Source of the DNA: an uncultured Poribacteria bacterium
GTDB lineage: Bacteria > Poribacteria > WGA-4E > WGA-3G
Direction: 5' to 3'
Length of the DNA: 64,000 nucleotides
Assembly: GCA_951828515.1 (NCBI GenBank)
Contig: OX639992.1
Coordinates: 2,210,217 to 2,274,216, forward strand
Below the pieces are notes generated by a model, which had not been told where the DNA came from, searched no databases, and was given only the letters and a program-made list of their open reading frames with translations. The stretch's first letter is position 1. Each line of letters begins with the position of its first letter. Made by a program: the position numbers and the translations under genes. Below, one piece after another: positions 27,135 to 34,565 of this stretch.

Positions 27135-27998
27135 ATGCTTGACGAACGACATCTACAACACCAGATTACCGACGAGCAACGCCGCGAACTGAACGAAAAC
27201 GGATATCTTACCGTTGAAGACGCGCTCCCATCAGATCTCGTCGAACGGCTCGAAACAAAGGTAGACAGCATCTACCAGAATCATCTTGATACGGGCTACG
27301 ATCCATATAGCAAGAGTCAACTTACTGCGCATAACAACTTCTTCTATCCGAATTTTCTCGGTACAGATCAGATTTTCGTGAATATTTTGGATTGGTATAA
27401 AACATTCCCGAAGGTCTGGGGAATCTTGGGATGGAACATTTACTCCTATCACAGCCATTTCATCATCACGCCCCCGCGACCGGATGAGGTTCGTGGGAAA
27501 CCGACCCCACTGGGTTGGCACCAGGACAGTGGACGCGTTAATTTTGAGATCGAAAGTTCGCCGCGACCCCGTCTTTCCATAAAAGTTGTCTACTGGCTAT
27601 CCGACTGCTCCGAAATAGGACGCGGGAATTTCTACGTCATACCGGGAAGCCATCTCTGGGATAAACTCGATCGACCAGAAGACGGTTCCATGCCGGATGG
27701 GGCAACGCCTGTCTGCTGCAAGCCGGGCGATGCGGTCTTCTTTGATCGACGGCTATGGCACGCCCGTAGCGAAAACGATTCAGACATCACCCGCAAAGGA
27801 CTCTTTTACGGATACGGGTACCGATGGCTACGGAGTAAGGACGATATGACCATACCCGCAGAGATGTTTGTGCGGAACGACCCGATTCGACAGCAGTTAC
27901 TTGGGGGTGGCACCAACGCAAACGGGCATTTTTCACCCAAAGATGGAGACGTGCCTTTGAAGACATGGCTTGAAGAAAAAGGTATCATTTCTACCTGA
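27135..27998 (+). CDS. Phytanoyl-CoA dioxygenase family protein
   Basis: A 287-residue oxygenase. The HxD pair is in GWHQDSGRV (about residue 132), the distal His in LWHARSEN (about 208), and R in ITRKGLFYGYG can bind 2-oxoglutarate. F-Y-V-I-P-G-S-H lies near 172. It is co-oriented with the Gfo/Idh gene (GGAG before its ATG). Confidence 0.93.
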   Translation: MLDERHLQHQITDEQRRELNENGYLTVEDALPSDLVERLETKVDSIYQNHLDTGYDPYSKSQLTAHNNFFYPNFLGTDQIFVNILDWYKTFPKVWGILGWNIYSYHSHFIITPPRPDEVRGKPTPLGWHQDSGRVNFEIESSPRPRLSIKVVYWLSDCSEIGRGNFYVIPGSHLWDKLDRPEDGSMPDGATPVCCKPGDAVFFDRRLWHARSENDSDITRKGLFYGYGYRWLRSKDDMTIPAEMFVRNDPIRQQLLGGGTNANGHFSPKDGDVPLKTWLEEKGIIST

Positions 27999-28050
27999 AA
28001 TGACGAGGTCACTGAAGAACAAAACCGTGTTATGCTAAACGCAAATCCAC

Positions 28051-28079
28051 TTGACATCCATAGCAAAATAGCGTATAAT
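28051..28079 (+). promoter_or_regulatory. Consensus sigma-70 promoter of the selenocysteine peroxiredoxin gene
   Basis: Perfect TTGACA and TATAAT with a 17-bp spacer, 37 bp before the ATG at 28117. Confidence 0.85.
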
Positions 28080-28116
28080 TTCATTAACTTAACGCATCTA
28101 ACGGAGGCATAACGCA

Positions 28117-29127
28117 ATGTTTCAAACGCGGCTGAATGCAAGCGTCTGGGCTGTTATCCTCATAACAGCAATTTTGATTCCAGCAGCTTCAGGGGAGGAA
28201 GCAGTGACAACGCCAAATACACTAAAAGTGGGCATGGTCGCCCCCGATTTCACACTCAAAGATGAAGAAGGCATTGAGCAGAATCTCAGCGACTATTTAG
28301 GGAAAAAGAATGTTGTTCTCGCTTTCTATCCAAAAGATTTTACAGGTGGATGAACGACCGAACTTTGCTCGCTCCGTGATAATTTGAGCGAGATAGAAGC
28401 ATCCGACAGTGTCCTTTTCGGGGTCAGTGTTGACGATGTTGAATCGCATAAACGGTTTAGAACAGAACAGAAATTCGGATTTTCACTCTTAGCCGACACC
28501 GAATTTGAGGTGAGCAACCAGTATAGCGGTATCATTGACGGCTTCAACGCCTCAAAACGGACAACCTTCATCATTGATAAAGCGGGATACATCCGTGCCA
28601 TTGATACGGATGTCAATGTCAAAACGCATGGTGAAGATGTCGCCGCACTGCTTAAGGAAGTTCTACCCAAGATAGCGGTTGGACAATCCGCTCCAGATTT
28701 TATTGCAACCGATGGAACCGGCAAAATGCACCAATTAAGCGAATTGCATCAGGAAAAGAACGTCGTCTTAGCATTCTACCCGCGCGATTTTGGGCGTGGC
28801 TGAACGGCTCAAGTTTGCTCACTCCGTGATGAGTCGAGTAGTTTTGAGAAATACGATGCACAGATTTTTGGGATTACGTCGAACGATACGGATTCTCACC
28901 AAAAATTTTCGGAAGAAAATCAGTTGAATTTTCCGCTTTTGGTAGACACCGGACGCAATCTCGCCCTCCTCTTTGGTGCGACGAACGCCCCAGATGGAAG
29001 GATTCAACGGTTAGCTGTTATTATTGATAAAACAGGGAAGATTCTTGAAATTGATAAAGAGGTCAACGCCAGCACACACGGTGCGGACTTAGTTGGTTTC
29101 TTCAAAACTTTGGAAACATCAGATTAA
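28117..29127 (+). CDS. Exported tandem peroxiredoxin with two in-frame UGA (selenocysteine) codons
   Basis: One frame runs from an ATG (GGAGG 9 nt upstream) to TAA at 29125, interrupted only by TGA at 28351-28353 (residue 79) and 28801-28803 (residue 229). Read through, it gives a 336-residue protein: a signal peptide (1-25) and two BCP/PrxQ-like AhpC-TSA domains (about 35-180 and 190-336). In both, the UGA falls exactly at the peroxidatic Cys: [19 protein letters not shown] and [19 protein letters not shown]. The resolving Cys five residues later is kept in both. A hairpin starts 14 nt after each UGA. Protein similarity continues across both codons, so frame decay is unlikely. Selenocysteine is an inference; no sel genes are in the window. 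Ordinary gene callers would split it in three. Confidence 0.85.
28368..28392 (+). promoter_or_regulatory. Candidate bacterial SECIS hairpin 1
   Basis: CTCGCTC and GAGCGAG form a 7-bp perfect stem with an 11-nt loop containing GUG, starting 14 nt after the UGA at 28351. Confidence 0.6.
28818..28838 (+). promoter_or_regulatory. Candidate bacterial SECIS hairpin 2
   Basis: CTCACTC pairs with GAGTCGAG (one bulged C) around the 6-nt loop CGTGAT, at the same 14-nt distance from the UGA at 28801. The G-to-A change in the 5' arm relative to hairpin 1 is matched by T in the 3' arm. Confidence 0.6.
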
Positions 29128-29130
29128 TTG

Positions 29131-29745
29131 ATGGCGAGTAGCGATTTATCAACAATTCCGGCACGCATCGCTTGGGGCACCTCTATTCTTTTTAGCCCAT
29201 TTTTGGTCCCAATCGCAACCGCTGTTGGCGTTATCCAAAAATACGCGGCTCCCCAAAATGTACTCCGCTGGTTGGCAATTGTTGTCCTATTTGTTACCGT
29301 GCTACCGGTACTATCAATTGCAGTGATGGCTCGGTATGCTAAAGTAAGCGATCTGCACTTGCATAACAGGGAAGAGCGACTCCTACCTTTATGCTGTACA
29401 CTTGTCAGCATGGTTGTAGGCACTGTCCTACTGCATCAGCTGGGTGCGGCACGGGAAATCGTCTGGGCAGGCATTGCTTACATTGTAAACAGCCTTATTT
29501 TTTCCGCAATTACCCCGATGTGGAAAATAAGCTTTCACAGCAGCGTCGCTACTGGGTGCGTCACTGTCCTCGTCATGCTCGTTAACCCACAATTCGGTTG
29601 GCTATTCCTGCTGACACCACTGATTGCTTGGGCGCGGGTTTACCGAAAACGACACACTCTTCTCCAAACCGTCGTCGGCGCAGTGCTCGCTGTTGGCAAC
29701 ACGGTATTCATTTTGTACATGGCAAAACTTGGGGGTCAAAGTTAG
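29131..29745 (+). CDS. PAP2-like integral membrane protein
   Basis: About 204 residues with six hydrophobic helices. It begins just after the peroxiredoxin stop (TTG at 29128 or ATG at 29131). The later helices carry a pattern reminiscent of PAP2 phosphatases: ISFHSSVATG for the S-G-H motif and ARVYRKRHTLLQTVVGAVLA for S-R-x-x-x-x-x-H-x-x-x-D, but with Gln instead of the last Asp. It may be a lipid-phosphate phosphatase or a derived, inactive member. Likely co-transcribed with the peroxiredoxin. Confidence 0.6.
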   Translation: MASSDLSTIPARIAWGTSILFSPFLVPIATAVGVIQKYAAPQNVLRWLAIVVLFVTVLPVLSIAVMARYAKVSDLHLHNREERLLPLCCTLVSMVVGTVLLHQLGAAREIVWAGIAYIVNSLIFSAITPMWKISFHSSVATGCVTVLVMLVNPQFGWLFLLTPLIAWARVYRKRHTLLQTVVGAVLAVGNTVFILYMAKLGGQS

Positions 29746-29822
29746 AGGACAAGAACGTCTGTCTTTACTGCAGCAGTGCCTGGAAAGACGCGCCTACTAT
29801 ATTCCCGATAAATCCAAGATCA

Positions 29823-30605
29823 TTATCGCGGATGTTTCAGCGGTGGTAGGTTATCCCAATCACACTCAAGGCAGAAAATGCCTTCTCTGCCGAGTTGGCG
29901 CACACGCCCACCACATTCAGGACATTTCATAAGGCGAAGGGAGTTCGCTTCTTCGGTACTCGGTGGAAACATGAGCAATTGCTCTATTGGCAAAGCCTGC
30001 CCCTGTTCTCCCACGAGTTCCAATTGTACATTTTCAATTATATCGCGGGTATCCAGTTTAAACGGTGGCGGTGAATTTCGAGTGAGATTGATAAAATCGC
30101 TACGATAGACCCGAATTGTGTCATCTTCTCGCACCTGTCGTATAAAAAGCGTATATTTATCGGGTGCTACCAAATAAGCCGCGGTATCCAAAATGTATCT
30201 GCGTGGTTTGATTGCTATTTCATATCCGCCGTAGTGCAGGATAGAAGGACTGGTATCAGGTTGCATCTGGCAGATTTCAAAGAGTTCATGAGAACGTGAC
30301 GCTGAGAGAATCAACGCATATTGTCGACAAGGATGCTGAGAAAGACGTTCAAACGGCAGGAAAACTTCCGGCTCCGCACTATCCTGGAGGAACGTAATAA
30401 ATGTCGCATAAGCGTTCTCAGTGGCTTCGTGCAAGATTAACTGGCTTAACCGCCGAGGTTGCGCTGTCCGCTCTATATCGGCACGGTCAATCTCGCGAGA
30501 ATAAAGCTCCACTTGTACATCAACATCAAGAGGCTGGCTCTCAGTATCAATACGCTGTAAACGCTCTACGGGTTGGTCTGCGATTTTCAAAATAAAAGGT
30601 AACAT
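29823..30605 (-). CDS. Hypothetical protein with C-terminal zinc ribbon
   Basis: A 260-residue protein with no signal or membrane segment. The N-terminal 200 residues are not recognised. Near the C-terminus CPECGG and CLECDW, about 15 residues apart, form a zinc-ribbon. AAGGAG lies upstream, somewhat far from the ATG. It has its own promoter-like sequence and converges on the PAP2-like gene. Confidence 0.7.
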   Translation of the reverse strand: MLPFILKIADQPVERLQRIDTESQPLDVDVQVELYSREIDRADIERTAQPRRLSQLILHEATENAYATFITFLQDSAEPEVFLPFERLSQHPCRQYALILSASRSHELFEICQMQPDTSPSILHYGGYEIAIKPRRYILDTAAYLVAPDKYTLFIRQVREDDTIRVYRSDFINLTRNSPPPFKLDTRDIIENVQLELVGEQGQALPIEQLLMFPPSTEEANSLRLMKCPECGGRVRQLGREGIFCLECDWDNLPPLKHPR

Positions 30606-30644
30606 AGCAACCTATATCAACTCCTTAAAGGAAGGATGTAACAA

Positions 30645-30673
30645 GTTTAGCACACATTCCTATTCTTGTCCAG
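30645..30673 (-). promoter_or_regulatory. Possible sigma-70 promoter of the zinc-ribbon gene
   Basis: On the minus strand TGGACA, 17 bp, TAAACT, about 40 bp before the start at 30605. Confidence 0.5.
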
Positions 30674-30801
30674 TCAATTATAACAGGTTTACGTTAACCC
30701 ACGTTTGAAGCAATACGCAAAATTGATTGCGCATCAGTAAACACCAAGGTAGGAAAGTAGTTGAGAGGGCAACGTTTCATCTTCGGTAACACAGATTCAC
30801 G

Positions 30802-30830
30802 TTGCATATTTTTTAGCGTTATGCTACATT
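30802..30830 (+). promoter_or_regulatory. Possible promoter driving the IsrB omega RNA
   Basis: TTGCAT, 17 bp, TACATT. A start about 6-7 nt downstream (near 30836) would leave about 15 nt of flanking DNA before the element edge, close to the guide length known for IscB-type RNAs. Confidence 0.4.
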
Positions 30831-30835
30831 AATTC

Positions 30836-31054
30836 AACCAGAATTCAGTGACTCCAGACTAAAGTCTGGAGATTGTTCAGTACGGTAGCCGGCCTATAGG
30901 TTGAACGATTATAAATACATTGAATAGAGTCATATATTGCGGAATCTCAGTATGGCAACTGGTAAGACGATATGGATGCTTCCCAAGTCTATATCCGCTC
31001 TGATTTCGTGATCTCGATGGGGCAATATACAACCCGCAAGGGAGACTACATACT
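30836..31054 (+). ncRNA. Predicted omega RNA of IsrB, with guide at its 5' end
   Basis: About 200 nt without a gene directly precedes isrB, the place where IscB/IsrB omega RNAs are encoded. It opens with an 8-bp hairpin CTCCAGACTAAAGTCTGGAG (30852-30871); GTTCA...TGAAC closes a second stem further on (30874 onward) around GCCGGC. The guide would be the about 15 nt just upstream of 30852, which is host flanking DNA. Length matches IscB omega RNAs. Structure not computed. Confidence 0.55.
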
Positions 31055-32165
31055 ATGTATGTTCCAGTGACAAGTAAAGATGGTAAAAAGTTAATGCCGA
31101 CTCATCCTAATAAGGCTGGTATGTTAATCAAAAAAGGATTAGCAACGCCTTATTGGAGCAATGGTATTTTCTGTATCAGATTAAACTACGAAACTACAGC
31201 GTATACGCAAGAGATATGCGTAGGCGTGGATCCTGGTAGTAAAAAGGAAGGATTTACGGTTAAGTCTGAAGCATATACTTATCTGAATGTTCAGGCTGAT
31301 GCACATAATAAAGTTGGTAAGAAGGTCAAAAAGCGTAGTGAATTAAGGCGAGGTAGACGGGGGCGCAAGTGTCCTAACAGGAATAATCGCATGAACCGAC
31401 TTGCCAACAAAGAACGCATCCCTGCTGGCACACGTGCAAGATGGGACTGGAAACTACGCATATTGGATTGGTTGTCCAAATTGTATCCAGTCACACATAT
31501 ATGTGTAGAGGATATTAAAGCACGTACCAAGCAATATCAAAAGAAATGGAACCAGTCTTTTAGTCCATTAGAAGTAGGTAAAAACTGGTTCTACTCTGAA
31601 ATACAGAAGAAGTGGGAGTTATTCACGCTTCAGGGTTACGAAACAAAAGAATTACGTGACAGCCTTGGACTTAAGAAGTCCAAAGATAAGATGTCCGAGT
31701 CCTTTGATGCACATTGCGTGGATAGCTGGTGCTTGGCTTATCATGCTGTAGGCGGTGAACCAATTGTAGATAACACGAGAATTTTTTGTATATCGCCTCT
31801 ACCTATACAAAGACGTAATTTGCATAGAGAAGTCCCAAAGAAAGGTGGTGTCAGAACCCGATATGGCGGTACCAGATTCCTTGGCACTCGCAAAAATATG
31901 TTAGTAAAGCATATTAAACATGGAATTCTCCGTGTAACTGGACATCAGAAAGGTGGATTAACCTTAAGCAATATAGAAAATGCGAAACAAGTAGCGTTAT
32001 CAGCAAAACTTGATACTTACAAAATACTAACCAGACTTAACTTTAGATACAAACAAATTGTATCTGAACAACCGAAAGTGGAACAAGGTGAATTAGCACC
32101 ACAACTCACTTTGGATATATAGGAACAGCGTCTACATCTCCAAGCTAAAGCATGGAGTTTTGACT
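30852..32165 (+). mobile_element. IS200/IS605-type element carrying IsrB, no transposase
   Basis: The left edge is marked by the hairpin CTCCAGACTAAAGTCTGGAG (30852-30871) and the right part by CTCCAAGCTAAAGCATGGAG (32138-32157); both have the loop TAAA and matching outer arms, as subterminal hairpins of IS200/IS605 elements do. No tnpA is present, so it needs a transposase in trans. Exact ends are not certain. The right end lies 43 bp before the yebC start. Confidence 0.65.
31055..32122 (+). CDS. isrB: IsrB: IscB-like RNA-guided nickase lacking the HNH domain
   Basis: A 355-residue protein with GGGAG before its ATG. The N-terminal PLMP-type domain reads DGKKLMPTHPNKAGMLIKKG. RuvC-I is VGVDPGS (about residue 58), an Arg-rich bridge helix follows (ELRRGRRGRKCPNRNNR), RuvC-II is HICVEDIKAR (about 150) and RuvC-III is SFDAHCVDSWC (about 215). 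The about 65 residues between RuvC-II and RuvC-III leave no room for an HNH nuclease, and no HNH residues are seen, which defines IsrB. The C-terminal part has R-R-x-L-H-R-x-x-P-x-K-G-G-x-R-x-R-Y-G-G-T, as in IscB. Catalytic D, E and D are kept, so one-strand cutting is expected. Confidence 0.88.
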   Translation: MYVPVTSKDGKKLMPTHPNKAGMLIKKGLATPYWSNGIFCIRLNYETTAYTQEICVGVDPGSKKEGFTVKSEAYTYLNVQADAHNKVGKKVKKRSELRRGRRGRKCPNRNNRMNRLANKERIPAGTRARWDWKLRILDWLSKLYPVTHICVEDIKARTKQYQKKWNQSFSPLEVGKNWFYSEIQKKWELFTLQGYETKELRDSLGLKKSKDKMSESFDAHCVDSWCLAYHAVGGEPIVDNTRIFCISPLPIQRRNLHREVPKKGGVRTRYGGTRFLGTRKNMLVKHIKHGILRVTGHQKGGLTLSNIENAKQVALSAKLDTYKILTRLNFRYKQIVSEQPKVEQGELAPQLTLDI

Positions 32166-32199
32166 CTGAAGAATTTGATAATAAGAAAGGATACAGATG

Positions 32200-32946
32200 A
32201 TGTCAGGACACTCTAAATGGTCAACAATTAAACATAAAAAAGCAGCAAACGATTCCAGACGCGGCAAACTCTTTTCAAAATTGGTGAAAGAGATTACCGC
32301 AGCGGCGCGTACCAGTGGCGGCGATATAGACATGAACCCAAGACTCCGTACCGCAATCGCAGCAGCAAAATCAAGCAACGTCCCTAACGATAATATTGAG
32401 AAAGCGATACTGCGAGGCACCGGTGAGATTGAAGGTGAAACCTATGAAGAAATTCTCTATGAGGGCTACGGACCCGGTGGTGTCGCAGTAATGATAGAAG
32501 TTTTGACTGATAACCGTAATCGGGTGGTTGCAGAGATTCGACACGCTTTTACTAAACACGAAGGAAGAATCGGAGAACGTGGATGTGTCGCATGGGGCTT
32601 TGATAAATGCGGATTGATCGTCGTTACGCCTGATAGTATTGATGAAGAAGAACTGTTCCTCATGGCGGTTGAAGCCGGTGCTGAAGATGTAACCGCTTCC
32701 GAAACAGGTATGGAAATCGTTACACCGTTTGAGATGTTCGATAGTGTCTTAACGGCAGTTCAAGAAACATCCGCTGAAATCCAACTCGCTGAAATCAGTA
32801 TGATTCCACAAAACACCGTGAAACTTGATGGGAAAGAAGCGGAACGGATGATACGCCTCATGGATGTCCTCGACGAAATCGATGATGTCCAGAAAGTCTA
32901 TGCCAATTTCGATATCCCCGATAACCTTTTAGAAGCCGCAGCTTAA
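32200..32946 (+). CDS. yebC: YebC/PmpR-family protein
   Basis: A 248-residue protein starting [18 protein letters not shown], the hallmark of the family; an ATG 3 nt earlier is also possible. [10 protein letters not shown], the P-N-D-N-I-E-K-A-I motif and G-Y-G-P-G-G-V-A are visible. The family was first described as a regulator of ruvC and quorum genes and is now linked to translation of proline stretches. It heads the ruvC-ruvA-ruvB cluster. An IsrB element separates it from whatever lay upstream. Confidence 0.96.
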   Translation: MSGHSKWSTIKHKKAANDSRRGKLFSKLVKEITAAARTSGGDIDMNPRLRTAIAAAKSSNVPNDNIEKAILRGTGEIEGETYEEILYEGYGPGGVAVMIEVLTDNRNRVVAEIRHAFTKHEGRIGERGCVAWGFDKCGLIVVTPDSIDEEELFLMAVEAGAEDVTASETGMEIVTPFEMFDSVLTAVQETSAEIQLAEISMIPQNTVKLDGKEAERMIRLMDVLDEIDDVQKVYANFDIPDNLLEAAA

Positions 32947-33116
32947 CTACCGAATACCACTTGTGACGACTTAACTATTAATCGTAGGAGCGAGTGTTGC
33001 TTATGACTCTCGAGGTGTTTGATAAAGGCATAATTAAAAATCCTTCATAGCATCAAAAACCGAATCCGTAAAGTAGTGGAGGACGGTTCTACGGGAAGGA
33101 CACCCATCTCACCGAA

Positions 33117-33133
33117 CCGCAAGAAAAATTAAA
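33117..33133 (+). repeat. CCGCAAGG-type repeat at the 5' end of ruvC
   Basis: CCGCAAGAAAAATTAAA, a variant of the repeat seen before ruvA, running straight into the first RuvC codons. Confidence 0.7.
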
Positions 33134-33643
33134 AAAATAATTCTTGGCATTGATCCGGGCATTGCGAATACTGGATACGGCGTGGTTGAAGCGGACGCGA
33201 ATCGCCTCATTGCGCGGAGTTTCGGAAACATCAGAACCAGTCCAAAAACAGCATCGGAGGTACGGCTGAAACAAATTTACGATGCCATAACCCAACTGAT
33301 CACTAAATTCGCTATCGAGAGTATAGTGCTTGAGGATATTTTCTTTAGTAAAAATATAAGCAATGCGTTCATCGTAGGTGAAGTGAAAGGTATCGTGAAA
33401 CTTGCAGCCGCGAATGCGGATCGTCCGATTACTGTGTATACACCGACGCAAGTCAAACAGGCAGTTGTTGGTTACGGAAAAGCCACAAAATCTCAGATGG
33501 AGAAGATGACACAAGCCCTGCTTAAACTCAAGGAACCCCCTCGCCCTGATCACGCAGCAGATGCCCTCGCGCTTGCACTATGCCATGCCCGCTCCTACAA
33601 AGTCCTTCAACTCCGTGAAAAATATATGCAAAGGGAAAATTAA
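33128..33643 (+). CDS. ruvC: Holliday junction resolvase RuvC, non-ATG start
   Basis: The frame shows all RuvC landmarks: K-K-I-I-L-G-I-D-P-G (catalytic Asp), A-N-T-G-Y-G-V-V, VLEDIFFSKN (catalytic Glu), and DHAADALALALCH near the end (catalytic Asp pair). It resolves Holliday junctions with RuvAB. There is no ATG, GTG or TTG between the upstream stop at 33074 and the GID motif; the only codons available are ATT (33128) or ATA (33137). The first normal start (GTG 33182) would remove the catalytic Asp. I place the start at ATT 33128, just after a CCGCAAG repeat. The C-terminus (MQREN, then TAA) is also encoded by repeat-like DNA. Confidence 0.85.
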   Translation: MKKIILGIDPGIANTGYGVVEADANRLIARSFGNIRTSPKTASEVRLKQIYDAITQLITKFAIESIVLEDIFFSKNISNAFIVGEVKGIVKLAAANADRPITVYTPTQVKQAVVGYGKATKSQMEKMTQALLKLKEPPRPDHAADALALALCHARSYKVLQLREKYMQREN

Positions 33644-33817
33644 AATATGGCTATCAGTCGTCAGTCGTCAACAAAGAGGGAGTGTTAGATCCCAAACCCG
33701 TAGCCTGCAACAACCGAACCCGATACTCGTGCTTTTAAGTATTGTATCGGAGACGAGTTTCGGATTCGGCAGGCGGATTTGAGGAACGCACGTAAAAGTT
33801 GAGATGCCGTTGTTCCT

Positions 33818-33835
33818 CCGCAAGGGAAAATTAAA
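33818..33835 (+). repeat. CCGCAAGG-type repeat supplying the ruvA leader
   Basis: CCGCAAGGGAAAATTAAA ends 2 nt before the ruvA ATG; its AAGGG is the only Shine-Dalgarno-like word there. Confidence 0.8.
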
Positions 33836-33837
33836 AT

Positions 33838-34437
33838 ATGATTTCTTATATCAAAGGGGTTCTCGTAGATAAAGAAACAACACAGATTGTTGTAGATGTA
33901 AACGGCATTGGGTACGCTATCGATGTGCCACCAAGAATTGTAACGGATTTACCGCCCATAGGTGATACTGTTATTCTTTATACATACTATCACCAAAACC
34001 GCGACAACAAAATTACGCTCTACGGGTTCACTTCAAAGGATGCCCTCAAAGTTTTTGAATTGGCTCTGACCGTCTCCGGTGTAGGACCGGCACTCGCACA
34101 AAATATCGTTGCGAGGCTGTCCCCTGCCCAATTCCAACGCGCTGTTCACCGCGGAGATGCAACGACCCTTATGCGGGTTCCACGCTTAAGCAAAGATATC
34201 GCCCAAGTCATCATCAGCAAACTCAAAAAGAACATTATGAAACTGAAACTCGAAGGTGATGTCGATCTTGAAAAACCGACTGGAACTCCAGATGCGGAGG
34301 CAATCAAAATTCTCGTTAACCTCGGTGCCTCGGAACTCGAAGCAGAACAAGCCGTCGAGAAGGCACAACAAGTTCTCGGGGAATCTGCCCAACGAGAAAA
34401 CCTAATTGCGCAGGCACTCCGATATATTCGAAATTAG
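33838..34437 (+). CDS. ruvA: Holliday junction branch migration protein RuvA
   Basis: A 199-residue protein. MISYIKGVLVDKETTQIVVDVNGIGYAIDV is cut here to its key features: a start M-I-x-x-I-K-G and the N-G-I-G-Y OB-fold segment. The first helix-hairpin-helix is VSGVGPALAQNIVARLSP (about 79). The second (RVPRLSKDIAQVIISKLKK) is less canonical, with R-L-S for G-I-G. Domain III, which binds RuvB, is AIKILVNLGASELEAEQAV. It lies between ruvC and ruvB. Confidence 0.96.
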   Translation: MISYIKGVLVDKETTQIVVDVNGIGYAIDVPPRIVTDLPPIGDTVILYTYYHQNRDNKITLYGFTSKDALKVFELALTVSGVGPALAQNIVARLSPAQFQRAVHRGDATTLMRVPRLSKDIAQVIISKLKKNIMKLKLEGDVDLEKPTGTPDAEAIKILVNLGASELEAEQAVEKAQQVLGESAQRENLIAQALRYIRN

Positions 34438-34565
34438 TTTTTAATGGCTGTCAGCCGTCGGCCGTCAGTAACTCTGTAACAGAGGCGTTTGTTTTACAAC
34501 CTTCACACCCTCTTGCTGAAAGCCGATTGTTACTTATATTGAAACTCTTGTGTTAGGACCCCAAA

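Noticed and set aside
28351-28803. Peroxiredoxin as three separate genes or a pseudogene broken by stops
   Set aside because: Both stops are TGA at equivalent catalytic positions, the flanking sequence stays in frame and conserved, and a strong promoter and ribosome site are present.
31055-32122. IscB or Cas9-like two-strand nuclease
   Set aside because: No HNH domain fits between RuvC-II and RuvC-III, so IsrB is the better call.
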